From TMED161 sp964532515 (GTDB lineage: Bacteria; Fidelibacterota; Marinisomatia; SCGC-AAA003-L08; D37C17): DNA of 8,588 nt. Positions 1-6,992 of the stretch are shown one piece after another (the stretch's first letter is position 1; each line of letters starts with the position of its first letter). The notes under the pieces are model-generated. The model was not told where the DNA came from. It was given only the letters and a program-made list of their open reading frames with translations, and made no database searches. The stretch covers positions 1 through 8,588 of the forward strand of contig CAZHKH010000067.1 of the NCBI GenBank assembly GCA_964532515.1. The letters are read 5' to 3'. Position numbers and translations under genes: made by a program.

Positions 1-85
1 ACAAGTCCTCCTGTTAGGAGGCACCCTATCCTGCGGAGTTCGGACTTTCCTCTCTTAATTAAAAGAGCGACCATCCGGCTAACCT
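1..85 (-). ncRNA. rnpB: RNase P RNA, 5' part (cut by window start)
   Basis: This is the catalytic RNA of RNase P, which matures the 5' ends of tRNAs. On the minus strand the conserved bacterial core GAGGAAAGUCCGAACUCC is visible (complement of about 37-54), followed by the AUAGGGUGCC element typical of bacterial rnpB. Upstream of the core is a short hairpin with CUCUU/AAGAG arms (complement of 52-67), a reduced P3-like helix, and before that the P1/P2 strand starting near GGUUAGCCGGAU. Downstream is a perfect hairpin with six-pair arms and an AAC loop (complement of 7-21), at the position of the P8/P9 region. The 5' end is estimated at 84-86 by comparison with known rnpB and is not mapped. 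Everything after about nucleotide 85, including most of the specificity domain and the 3' strands of P1, P2 and P4, lies outside the window. Confidence 0.93.
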
Positions 86-92
86 TAAAATT

Positions 93-809
93 TTATTCTT
101 CTACATTTTCTTCTTCAAAATACATAAATACAGAGCATGAAGGGCATGAATGTATAATATCATTTGATTTGATTTCTATTACCATTTGTGGTGGCAGAGT
201 GCTAAAACAGCCTCCACAGCAATTTCCATTTAGAGATGCCACCCCAGAACCTCGGGTGTCCTTTAGTTGATTATATTTTGATAAATAAGATCTATTAATA
301 TTATTTACTATTATTTTTCTACTTTCATTTAATTTCTCTAATTCACCGCTAGATTCAGATAACGCACTTTCAAGATGCTTTTTATCGGCTTCGAGGGACG
401 AAATTAGATCTTCAATTTCTGTCTCATTTATTTTTTTTGATTCTTTTTTGCTTTCAATCTCAGATTCTATTGATAGTAATGATTCTTCACAAGTAGAAAC
501 TATCCCTTTAAGATGGTCAATCTCATGGTTCAAAGCATCGTACTCTTTATTGGTTTTTACTAGAAATAGCTGATCCTTATATTTGTTAAGCTTTGTTTGG
601 CTATCCTCAATATCAGCCGAAGCCTTCCTACTATCTTTTTCTAGAGTATCTATATTTTCATCAATGGACTCTAATTGAGATTGAATATCCTTCAAATGGT
701 TCTCTTTGTTTTCTACTCTATTAGGGAGATCTCCTGCTAGAGATTCAATATCATTAATCTGGCCATCAACATCTTGAAGAGAAATTAATTTTTTTAATTC
801 TTGGTCCAT
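93..809 (-). CDS. Coiled-coil protein with C-terminal C4 zinc ribbon (COG1579 / DUF164 family)
   Basis: This 238-residue cytoplasmic protein has no signal peptide. Residues of about 10-175 are a long, highly charged helical region rich in Glu, Lys, Ser and Leu, read as an antiparallel coiled-coil hairpin. The C-terminus is a zinc ribbon with ligand pairs C198-x2-C201 and C222-x2-C225 and the family motif LPPQ (205-208) between them. An extra Cys (C197) precedes the first pair. The length fits the family. Characterised relatives include Helicobacter HP0958 (FlgZ) and chlamydial CT398 (CdsZ), which act as adaptors for RpoN and secretion or flagellar partners. No such partner gene is visible here, so the exact role is unknown. 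The ATG start has an AAGGA ribosome-binding site four bases upstream. The stop lies only about eight bases before the estimated rnpB 5' end, so the RNA is probably read from this transcript or from a promoter inside this gene. Confidence 0.93.
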   Translation of the reverse strand: MDQELKKLISLQDVDGQINDIESLAGDLPNRVENKENHLKDIQSQLESIDENIDTLEKDSRKASADIEDSQTKLNKYKDQLFLVKTNKEYDALNHEIDHLKGIVSTCEESLLSIESEIESKKESKKINETEIEDLISSLEADKKHLESALSESSGELEKLNESRKIIVNNINRSYLSKYNQLKDTRGSGVASLNGNCCGGCFSTLPPQMVIEIKSNDIIHSCPSCSVFMYFEEENVEE

Positions 810-813
810 ATAA

Positions 814-818
814 TCCTT
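814..818 (-). promoter_or_regulatory. Ribosome-binding site of the zinc-ribbon gene
   Basis: The minus strand reads AAGGA four bases before the ATG at 809-807. It supports that start codon. A matching minus-strand promoter is not clear: TATAAA (complement of 846-851) could be a -10 box, but no convincing -35 lies at the right distance. Confidence 0.6.
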
Positions 819-819
819 A

Positions 820-834
820 TTAATTAATTAATTA
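820..834. repeat. Short (TTAA)n tandem repeat
   Basis: TTAA is repeated about three and a half times in the leader of the zinc-ribbon gene. It is self-complementary and pure A/T. It is directly visible, but may be only compositional bias in an AT-rich intergenic region. No function is assigned. Confidence 0.6.
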
Positions 835-851
835 TTCCATTGTAATTTATA

Positions 852-880
852 TTGTTTTTTTATCTAATCAGAACTATAAT
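852..880 (+). promoter_or_regulatory. Sigma70-type promoter candidate for the yqeY-to-LamG operon
   Basis: A perfect -10 box TATAAT sits at 875-880. Seventeen bases upstream is TTGTTT (852-857), matching the first three positions of the -35 consensus TTGACA. Transcription would start near 887, giving a leader of about 14 bases that still includes the GGAG ribosome-binding site at 892-895. It is the only strong plus-strand promoter candidate seen in the 810-900 divergent region. AT-rich DNA gives chance TATAAT matches, so the call rests on the spacing and position together. Confidence 0.6.
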
Positions 881-891
881 TTTAAATTAAT

Positions 892-895
892 GGAG
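892..895 (+). promoter_or_regulatory. Ribosome-binding site of yqeY
   Basis: GGAG lies five bases before the ATG at 901 and fixes that codon as the start. It is one of the clearer Shine-Dalgarno sites in the window. The genes that follow, cvpA, mutS2 and dnaG, have weak or no such site. Confidence 0.7.
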
Positions 896-900
896 AAAAT

Positions 901-1338
901 ATGATAGATAGCATTAAAGCTGAGTTAAAGGATGCAATGATTAGTAAGGATAAAAATAGAATTATTGCACTTAGAACCTTTCTTGCAAAACTTAAAGCCA
1001 AAGAAATTGAAAAAAAGGATTCACTATCTAAACCTGAAAGCCTAAAAATTCTGCAATCTATAGCTAAACAGCTCAAAGATTCAATTGCTCAATATATCGA
1101 TGGAGGGCGAGAAGATTTAGCAAGTAAAGAAAAAGAAGAATTAGAAATTTTAAATGAATTTCTACCTACACCTTTATCAGAAGAGGAGATGGAAAAAATT
1201 ATTGATGATGTTATAAAAAACTCTAATGCATGTTCAATAAAAGATATGGGAAAGGTTATGGGGATGGCCATATCAAAAATGAATGGAAGAGGGGATGGAT
1301 CAATGGTTAGCAAATTAGTGAAAGAAAAACTAGCTTGA
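901..1338 (+). CDS. yqeY: YqeY/GatB-tail domain protein
   Basis: This 145-residue cytoplasmic protein covers the full length of the YqeY family, which resembles the C-terminal tail domain of the tRNA-dependent amidotransferase subunit GatB. The diagnostic blocks are present: an N-terminal helix with RIIALRTFLAKLKAKEIEK, a middle block with QLKDSIAQYIDGGREDLASK, then EILNEFLPTPLSEEE, and a C-terminal KDMGKVMGMAISKMNGRGDGSMVSKLVKEKL. The last block matches the conserved MGKVM..L......G.aDg..vs..Vk pattern. The family probably binds tRNA or the translation apparatus, but its precise role is not established. The ATG start is supported by GGAG at 892-895. It is the first gene of the plus-strand operon, and its stop overlaps the start of the cvpA-like gene. 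In many bacteria yqeY sits near rpsU and dnaG. Here dnaG follows in the same operon, but no rpsU is seen. Confidence 0.95.
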   Translation: MIDSIKAELKDAMISKDKNRIIALRTFLAKLKAKEIEKKDSLSKPESLKILQSIAKQLKDSIAQYIDGGREDLASKEKEELEILNEFLPTPLSEEEMEKIIDDVIKNSNACSIKDMGKVMGMAISKMNGRGDGSMVSKLVKEKLA

Positions 1339-1808
1339 ATCCTTTAGATATTATATTAATCTTTTTAATTATTTTATTTGGCCTATTTGGGAAGTATAGC
1401 GGATTTAATATCCAATTAAATAAATTTATTTCTATTGTTTCCTCGATTCTAATCACAAAAATTGTATTGATTGAGTTAATAATTTTTTTAATTCCTTATA
1501 TTGGATTATCTACTTACACAAAACCAATAGTATATTTCGCATCAATTGGGGTATTTTATTTTTTATTGAAGCTTCTTATCAACATATTGCAGTTTAGTTT
1601 TGAAGGTTCAAATAAAAATAAAATAATTGATATAATCCTGGGTAGTGTTTTTGGGATAATTAATGGTATAATTGGATTGGCAATAATTTTATCAATACTA
1701 TTTTACAGCTTTAAGGTACAAGAAAATACAATTGAGAGATTGAACACCTCAACTATATTTAAGTATATATATACTGTAAAAACTATCCTTGTAGACTATG
1801 GGAGATAG
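1335..1808 (+). CDS. cvpA: CvpA-family inner-membrane protein
   Basis: This 157-residue hydrophobic protein has about four membrane segments, roughly residues 3-20, 29-54, 62-86 and 102-127, and a short polar tail. Family hallmarks are G19/G23 in the first loop (GKYSGF) and the block around D99 reading IIDIILGSVFGIINGIIG, which corresponds to the D..LG..FG...G motif of CvpA proteins. CvpA was named for colicin V production in E. coli, but most family members are housekeeping membrane proteins of uncertain role. Placement directly before mutS2 is common (for example yshB-mutS2 in Bacillus) and supports the call. The start is TTG at 1335, embedded in TTGA with the yqeY stop. No ATG lies in a suitable position, since starting later would remove the first membrane helix. 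The weak upstream ribosome-binding site suggests translational coupling to yqeY. The sequence itself is divergent. Confidence 0.82.
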   Translation: MNPLDIILIFLIILFGLFGKYSGFNIQLNKFISIVSSILITKIVLIELIIFLIPYIGLSTYTKPIVYFASIGVFYFLLKLLINILQFSFEGSNKNKIIDIILGSVFGIINGIIGLAIILSILFYSFKVQENTIERLNTSTIFKYIYTVKTILVDYGR

Positions 1809-4149
1809 TATATATCTAGATAATTCTTTTATTACTGATGTTGGTTTTGGTCACATAAGACAGTGGCTTTCAGAGCAATCTAGGTGCGAGGAAAATCATA
1901 ATTACTTTATTTCTCTTAAACCTACCTATGATAAAAATTATCTAAATAATGAATTTAAATTTAGTGATGAGCTCGTCAAATCTCTCCACCGAAAAGAAAA
2001 TCTACCTCATGCTAGAGTTGGTCAAATCAATAAGATACTACTATCATTAAATATTAAAGAAGAATTCCTAGATATTGAAGAAATAGTAGAGCTAAAGAGC
2101 TTACTTTATTACTTTATAACTATAAAAAAGAAAGTTAAGAGTAATCATTTTAAATTATGGGGCTCAAAATTAAAATCCTCAGATATTCCAACCTCCATTT
2201 TAAAAAAAATAGAATCTATCATCGATGATAATAATAAAATTAAAAATAATGCATCAAAAGAATTAGGAAAAATTATTAAATCGATTAATAACACATATAA
2301 AGAGATAGATAAAAAAATAAATTTAGAGCTTAAAAAATATAGTAAGCTTGGCTACCTAAAAGAAAATAAAATTATATATAGAGCAGACAAAGTCACTCTT
2401 CCGGTTATCGCATCATTCAAAAATAAAGTTAAGGGAATAGTGGATGGTTTCTCCGCTACAAAAAAAACATATTTTATTGAACCACTATCTCTAGTTGAAT
2501 TAAATAATGAACTCAATGATCACTTTTCAGAAAAGAAAAAAGAAATAAGAAAAATATTAAAAAAATTAACCTCGAATATTGCAGAAGATAAAAATTTAGT
2601 AGATGATATATACACAATAATAAAGTACTATGACATCCACTGTACAATAGCTATGCTAGCTGTTAAGCTTGATGCAATTATTCCAAAATTTTCAGATAAA
2701 ATTTTATTAAAGAATTCTGTTAATCCTCTATTTACGTTAACTAATAAAAAATATGTCCCTCTAAATTTTTCATCAGATAGCCGACACAAAACAATCATAA
2801 TATCAGGGCCTAACTCAGGGGGTAAGACTATTGTAATCAAATCAATTGGGTTATATAGCCTAATGGCTCAATCTGGTCTTTATATCCCTGCTAAAATGGC
2901 TGTTTTACCAATTTTTGACTCTTTTTTATCTGATATTGGAGACAAACAATCACTAGATGATGATCTATCTACATTCTCTGCACATATGAAAGAAATATCA
3001 AAAATTATCAAAAAATCAAATGAAAAATCTTTAATTATTATCGATGAAATGGGGACGGGAACAGATCCAGAGATTGGAGCATCTTTATCTATATCTATAC
3101 TAGATAAATTGACATCAAATAAATCATTTAATTTATGTACGACCCATCTAACTCCTATTAAAATCTGGGCAAATGAAAATTCTAATGCAGAGAATGCAAG
3201 TATGGAGTTTGATGAAAAAAATATTGAGCCTACATTTATATTTATTCAGGGAATCCCTGGTTCAAGCTATGGGATAGAGATAGCAAATAGAATGGGAATT
3301 AATAAAGAAATAATAATTGATGCTAGCAAGAAACTAAATAATAAATCATTTAAAATGGAAAATTTAATAAGAGAAATTAATGCTCAGCAGAAAGAGTTAA
3401 AAATAAAGCTTAGTAAAGTTGATTTAATTAAAAAAGATCTAGAGAATAAAGAGAAGGATGCGGATGAAATAAAAAAAGAATTCTCTAAAAAAAATAGAGC
3501 GATATCTAGAGACCAAAAAACTAAACTAAGAGAAGAAATTTTAGGATATAGAAAAAAAATAGAGTCATTAGTAGAGAGTATTAAAAAAAGTAATGCTGAT
3601 AAAGAGTCTATCAAAGAAGCAAAAAAATTTATAGAAGAGAATCTGCCTCCTATTAATGATAATTATGAATTAAAAAAAAATATAGAAAAAATAGATTACA
3701 TTCTTGGTGATATTGTTAAAATCCAGGATTTAAATGAAAGCGGAACCATAATAAAAATAAATAAAAAAACAAATGATGTGGTAGTTGATATAAATAATAA
3801 AAAACTATCAGTAAATATTGAGCAACTAATCCCATCAGGTCAAGATAATAGACCAATCCAAAATAAAAAATATATTACACAATACAATGTCGAAACACTT
3901 GATAGCCAGAGAATTGATTTGAGAGGTATGCGAGCCCATGAGGCTATTGAAAGTCTAGATGTTTTTATAGATAAAGCATTATTATCAAATTTAGAATCAA
4001 TTGATGTGCTGCATGGAAAAGGGACAGGAGCTTTACAGGAGGCTGTTCATAAATATTTGAGTGAGCTAAAACACATAGGCAAATATTATTTTGCTCCATT
4101 AGACCAAGGTGGAAGTGGAATAACAATTGTAGAATTTTCAAAAAAATGA
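1798..4149 (+). CDS. mutS2: MutS2 ATPase/Smr endonuclease
   Basis: This 783-residue protein lacks the mismatch-binding domain I of MutS. The N-terminal part (about 1-320) is the core/lever/clamp region. The ATPase follows, with Walker A GPNSGGKT (337-344), the MutS signature DIGDKQSLDDDLSTFSAH around S391-F393, Walker B LIIIDE ending at D416-E417, and the switch TTH (448-450). Residues of about 520-625 are a Lys/Glu-rich coiled coil, 633-681 a KOW-like beta segment, and about 705-783 the Smr domain with both key motifs: DLRG (707-710) and HGKGTG (739-744). Family members dimerise, bind branched DNA and suppress recombination; in Bacillus, MutS2 also splits collided ribosomes. All catalytic motifs are intact, so it is expected to be active. 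The ATG at 1798 overlaps the cvpA end by 11 bases and has no clear Shine-Dalgarno site, which implies coupling. MutS2 length is normal for the family. Confidence 0.97.
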   Translation: MGDSIYLDNSFITDVGFGHIRQWLSEQSRCEENHNYFISLKPTYDKNYLNNEFKFSDELVKSLHRKENLPHARVGQINKILLSLNIKEEFLDIEEIVELKSLLYYFITIKKKVKSNHFKLWGSKLKSSDIPTSILKKIESIIDDNNKIKNNASKELGKIIKSINNTYKEIDKKINLELKKYSKLGYLKENKIIYRADKVTLPVIASFKNKVKGIVDGFSATKKTYFIEPLSLVELNNELNDHFSEKKKEIRKILKKLTSNIAEDKNLVDDIYTIIKYYDIHCTIAMLAVKLDAIIPKFSDKILLKNSVNPLFTLTNKKYVPLNFSSDSRHKTIIISGPNSGGKTIVIKSIGLYSLMAQSGLYIPAKMAVLPIFDSFLSDIGDKQSLDDDLSTFSAHMKEISKIIKKSNEKSLIIIDEMGTGTDPEIGASLSISILDKLTSNKSFNLCTTHLTPIKIWANENSNAENASMEFDEKNIEPTFIFIQGIPGSSYGIEIANRMGINKEIIIDASKKLNNKSFKMENLIREINAQQKELKIKLSKVDLIKKDLENKEKDADEIKKEFSKKNRAISRDQKTKLREEILGYRKKIESLVESIKKSNADKESIKEAKKFIEENLPPINDNYELKKNIEKIDYILGDIVKIQDLNESGTIIKINKKTNDVVVDINNKKLSVNIEQLIPSGQDNRPIQNKKYITQYNVETLDSQRIDLRGMRAHEAIESLDVFIDKALLSNLESIDVLHGKGTGALQEAVHKYLSELKHIGKYYFAPLDQGGSGITIVEFSKK

Positions 4150-4164
4150 TTGTATTTTTTAATT

Positions 4165-5922
4165 ATGGCTAAAATTTCAGAACAGAGTATAGAACAAATT
4201 CGAAATCGAGCAGATATAATTGATATTATATCATCCTATGTTGAATTGAAAAAAAGAGGGAGAAATTTTTTTGGATTATGTCCCTTTCATAATGAAAAAA
4301 CACCTTCATTTTCTGCAAATCCTGAAAAACAAATTTATAAATGTTTTGGATGTGGTTCAGGGGGTAGTTCAATCGATTTTATTATGGAAATTGAGAAACT
4401 AGATTTTGTTGAAAGTATTCGATATCTTGCTGAGCAGTATGGTGTTGAAATTGAAGAAACCCATACAATATCAAAGGGTCAAGATGTAACCGCAAATATT
4501 TTCGAGATGAATGGCCAGGTACTATCTATGTATCAAAAAAATCTATTTGATTCAAATAACAGTTCTATCCTATCTCATTTAACAGGTAGAGGACTAACTT
4601 TAGATACAATAAATGCATTCGGATTAGGGCTAAGCTATAAAGAAAAGAATGTTATATTGAAAAAAATGCAAGGGAATTATAACTCAAAATCTATGTTGTC
4701 CTGTGGACTTTTTGTTGACACCAAATCTGGCTACATAGATCGTTTTAGAAATAGAATTATGTTTACTCTATACAATATTACTGGAAAAGTAATTGGATTC
4801 GCAGGAAGAGCTATTGATAAAAATGAAAATGCAAAATATATAAATTCTCCAGAAACCCAAATATATAATAAAAGTAAGGTCCTTTATGGATTGCATGTAA
4901 CAAAAAATGACATATCTAAATTAGATAGCGCAATTATTGTTGAGGGCTATATAGATTTTCTCCAACTTTACCAATCAGGAATAAAAAATATTGTTGCTGT
5001 ATCTGGGACTGCCTTTACAGATGGGCACGCCCATTTGCTTAAACGATTAACAAAAAATGTATTGATTGCCTATGATGGAGATAGCGCGGGAATATCAGCT
5101 GCAATTAAAGCTGGTTACGTTCTATTAAAAAATGGAATGAATCCATCTGTCATTAGAATTCCCAATGGGCTTGATCCCGATGATTGGGTTCTAAAATCAG
5201 GACCTGAGCCATTCAGGGAATCTGCGAAGAATGCACTGCCTCTAATTGAGTTTAGTCACCAACAATTTGAAGAAAAAGAGAATGCAAATATAGCAGATTT
5301 TATAAATGAAACACTTTTAGAACTTATACAAATTCAAGATAATGTGATTGCAGAAATAAATTTAAAATTACTTTCTAGCTGTACAAATATTTCATTTGAA
5401 AGCATCAGGAACAACTATCTTTCTTTGATTGAAAAAAAAGAAAAGAGAAATCAATATAAAAAAATGGATGAAAAAATACCTCCTAAAAATCTTTCCATTG
5501 AAGATGATTTATTAATGCTATGTTTTTCAAAAGATAAAAAAATACGTGAACAAATATATAAGAATCTAAATATAGACTGGATGAGAAGTGAACAATCTAA
5601 ACGAATTTATAAGCAAATCTATATTCACCTTAATTCTAAATTTGAACCTGATACAACTATTATACTTGATCAACTTGAATCAAAAGATGACCATCATAAA
5701 TTAGCAAGCATTGCATTTGAAGTTGATAGAATCATTCCATCTATCAGTATGGCAAAAAATTGCATCCAAAGATTAGAACATATTTTTTTAAAAGAACAAT
5801 TAGAAAAGTGCCGACAGATGTTAAAGGATGCTGAGGAATCTTTCGAGGATAATTCTGAGCTTATTACTAGAATTACTGAAATTCAATATAAAATGAATTC
5901 AATTAAAGGCATGCAATCATGA
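4165..5922 (+). CDS. dnaG: DNA primase DnaG
   Basis: The primase makes RNA primers at the replication fork with the DnaB helicase. From the ATG at 4165 it is 585 residues, close to the usual size. The N-terminal CHC2 zinc finger has ligands C39, H42, C60 and C63, within the conserved stretches RGRNFFGLCPFHNEKTPSF and YKCFGCG. The catalytic core runs from about 115 to 370, and its Toprim fold carries E260 in EGYID (260-264) and the metal-binding D304 and D306 in YDGDSAG (303-309). The C-terminal part, about 430-585, is helical and divergent, as expected for the helicase-binding domain. The frame is open upstream to a TTG at 4150, directly after the mutS2 stop. The ATG is preferred because MAKISEQSIEQIRNRADI aligns with the normal DnaG N-terminus. 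Neither start has a clear ribosome-binding site. The stop overlaps the next gene by ATGA. No rpoD follows, unlike many bacteria. Confidence 0.97.
   Translation: MAKISEQSIEQIRNRADIIDIISSYVELKKRGRNFFGLCPFHNEKTPSFSANPEKQIYKCFGCGSGGSSIDFIMEIEKLDFVESIRYLAEQYGVEIEETHTISKGQDVTANIFEMNGQVLSMYQKNLFDSNNSSILSHLTGRGLTLDTINAFGLGLSYKEKNVILKKMQGNYNSKSMLSCGLFVDTKSGYIDRFRNRIMFTLYNITGKVIGFAGRAIDKNENAKYINSPETQIYNKSKVLYGLHVTKNDISKLDSAIIVEGYIDFLQLYQSGIKNIVAVSGTAFTDGHAHLLKRLTKNVLIAYDGDSAGISAAIKAGYVLLKNGMNPSVIRIPNGLDPDDWVLKSGPEPFRESAKNALPLIEFSHQQFEEKENANIADFINETLLELIQIQDNVIAEINLKLLSSCTNISFESIRNNYLSLIEKKEKRNQYKKMDEKIPPKNLSIEDDLLMLCFSKDKKIREQIYKNLNIDWMRSEQSKRIYKQIYIHLNSKFEPDTTIILDQLESKDDHHKLASIAFEVDRIIPSISMAKNCIQRLEHIFLKEQLEKCRQMLKDAEESFEDNSELITRITEIQYKMNSIKGMQS
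5905..5909 (+). promoter_or_regulatory. Ribosome-binding site of the FN3-like lipoprotein
   Basis: AAAGG lies nine bases before the ATG at 5919, inside the end of dnaG. Together with the ATGA overlap it supports that start and suggests partly independent initiation on top of coupling to dnaG. Confidence 0.5.
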
Positions 5923-6992
5923 GAGAGATACTTTTCGTTATTATGCTTCTATTGTTATCATGTAAGGAAAATCCAATTGACTCTATATCTAATGAATATA
6001 TATCAGATTTAAATTATTCACTAAATTTAAGCTTGGATGATAGTGAACCAAAATCAATAACTCAAGTACACATTAAATGGAATCAATGGGAAGAAAATGA
6101 TTCAATAACTTTTTCTAATTATCATATTCAAGATGTTACCACTTTTTTGAATAATCCGGAGGAAAATAGTCCAAAAGATTTAGATTTTATTACTAATAGT
6201 TCAGATACTATCTACTCTATTGATTTTGCAGCTGGAACATTCCTTAAAATATGTGTTGTTGCAAACTTTACAGATGAAAGTTATATATCATCAGATACTA
6301 TACAATTTTTTACTCAGCCTATGTCAGCTGTCTCTAATATATTAATTGATTCTCAACCAGTTGAGCATCACATAAGCTGGGATGCAAGTAGCGAAAATAA
6401 TATCAGTAGTTTGATTGTCTATAGAGCCCATATTGAAGAAAATGATGATAATCCTAATTTATTAATAAATCCATCAAATGGAATGCCTGAGCAAGATGAA
6501 TGGCAGTGGGATATAATATATGAGGGAGATAATTCTAATACTGATTTTATAGATACAACAAATATATTTTCTGACTATAAGTACTTTTATAGTATAAAGG
6601 TTCAAGTTGAAGATTCCGATAATATTGAAAATTATAGATACAGTATTATTAGTCCAGCTGTTTCTGAGATGATAAATCCAATATCTAATCACCTATTCAA
6701 TCTAAATGTATCTGATGATTTTAAAGATGTTATTATGTTAGAGTGGGAAACTTATACTCATGATGATTTTTACTCCTATGAAATATGGAGAAGTGATATC
6801 GCTACAGCCTCAACACAAACAATCGAAAGTGATGGAGAAAAATTAGTAGAAATTATAAATAAAAATCTCGATTATTTTGAAGATAGGCTTTCAATTGGTT
6901 CTGGAAAAAAATGGTACTACTTTATAAGAACATATAATAATTATGGCGAGGAAATTATTTCGGAAGTAGTGCAAGGAGACACAAGACTATGA
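5919..6992 (+). CDS. Predicted lipoprotein with about three FN3-like domains
   Basis: The 357-residue product starts with a short hydrophobic signal (residues 3-13) ending in the lipobox LLSC, so C15 is the likely lipidated Cys. The n-region is unusual, with one Arg and one Glu (MRE). The mature part is rich in Asp, Asn, Ser and Ile and appears to hold three fibronectin type III-like beta sandwiches, marked by the strand-B Trp in VHIKW (W54), HHISW (W154) and IMLEW (W276). Each is followed by a Tyr-containing strand such as SNYHI, LIVYRAH or YEIWRS. The last ends with KWYYFIRTYNNYGEE (about 330-345), typical of an FN3 strand F/G. No catalytic motif is seen. It is probably a periplasmic or surface binding or scaffold protein of unknown ligand. 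It overlaps dnaG by ATGA upstream and the LamG-like lipoprotein by ATGA downstream, which makes a working partnership with the latter likely but unproven. Confidence 0.8.
   Translation: MREILFVIMLLLLSCKENPIDSISNEYISDLNYSLNLSLDDSEPKSITQVHIKWNQWEENDSITFSNYHIQDVTTFLNNPEENSPKDLDFITNSSDTIYSIDFAAGTFLKICVVANFTDESYISSDTIQFFTQPMSAVSNILIDSQPVEHHISWDASSENNISSLIVYRAHIEENDDNPNLLINPSNGMPEQDEWQWDIIYEGDNSNTDFIDTTNIFSDYKYFYSIKVQVEDSDNIENYRYSIISPAVSEMINPISNHLFNLNVSDDFKDVIMLEWETYTHDDFYSYEIWRSDIATASTQTIESDGEKLVEIINKNLDYFEDRLSIGSGKKWYYFIRTYNNYGEEIISEVVQGDTRL
6973..6978 (+). promoter_or_regulatory. Ribosome-binding site of the LamG-like lipoprotein
   Basis: AAGGAG, the strongest Shine-Dalgarno match in the window, lies ten bases before the ATG at 6989, inside the end of the preceding gene. 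It confirms this start and suggests the second lipoprotein can be translated at a good level of its own. Confidence 0.7.

Noticed and set aside
820..834. (TTAA)n tract as a possible phase-variable repeat
   Set aside because: There are only about three and a half units, in an A/T-rich leader outside any coding frame. This is too short to expect slippage-based switching without evidence of length variation.
882..1313. Minus-strand open frames of 64 and 74 residues opposite yqeY
   Set aside because: They are hydrophobic, Ser-rich mirror translations of the Lys/Glu-rich YqeY helices, with no start context or family resemblance.
1335..1808. CvpA-like gene as part of a colicin/bacteriocin export system
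   Set aside because: The name is historical. No precursor peptide, immunity or ABC exporter gene is nearby, and cvpA before mutS2 is an ordinary housekeeping arrangement.
3384..3614. Minus-strand frame of 76 residues with membrane-like character opposite mutS2
   Set aside because: It is the antisense of the Lys/Glu coiled coil of MutS2, which reads as Phe/Leu/Ser. The plus-strand gene is certain.
6474..6692. Minus-strand frame of 72 residues within the FN3-like lipoprotein gene
   Set aside because: It has no ribosome-binding site or recognisable motif, and the plus-strand gene has a lipobox, overlapping neighbours and FN3-like strands.
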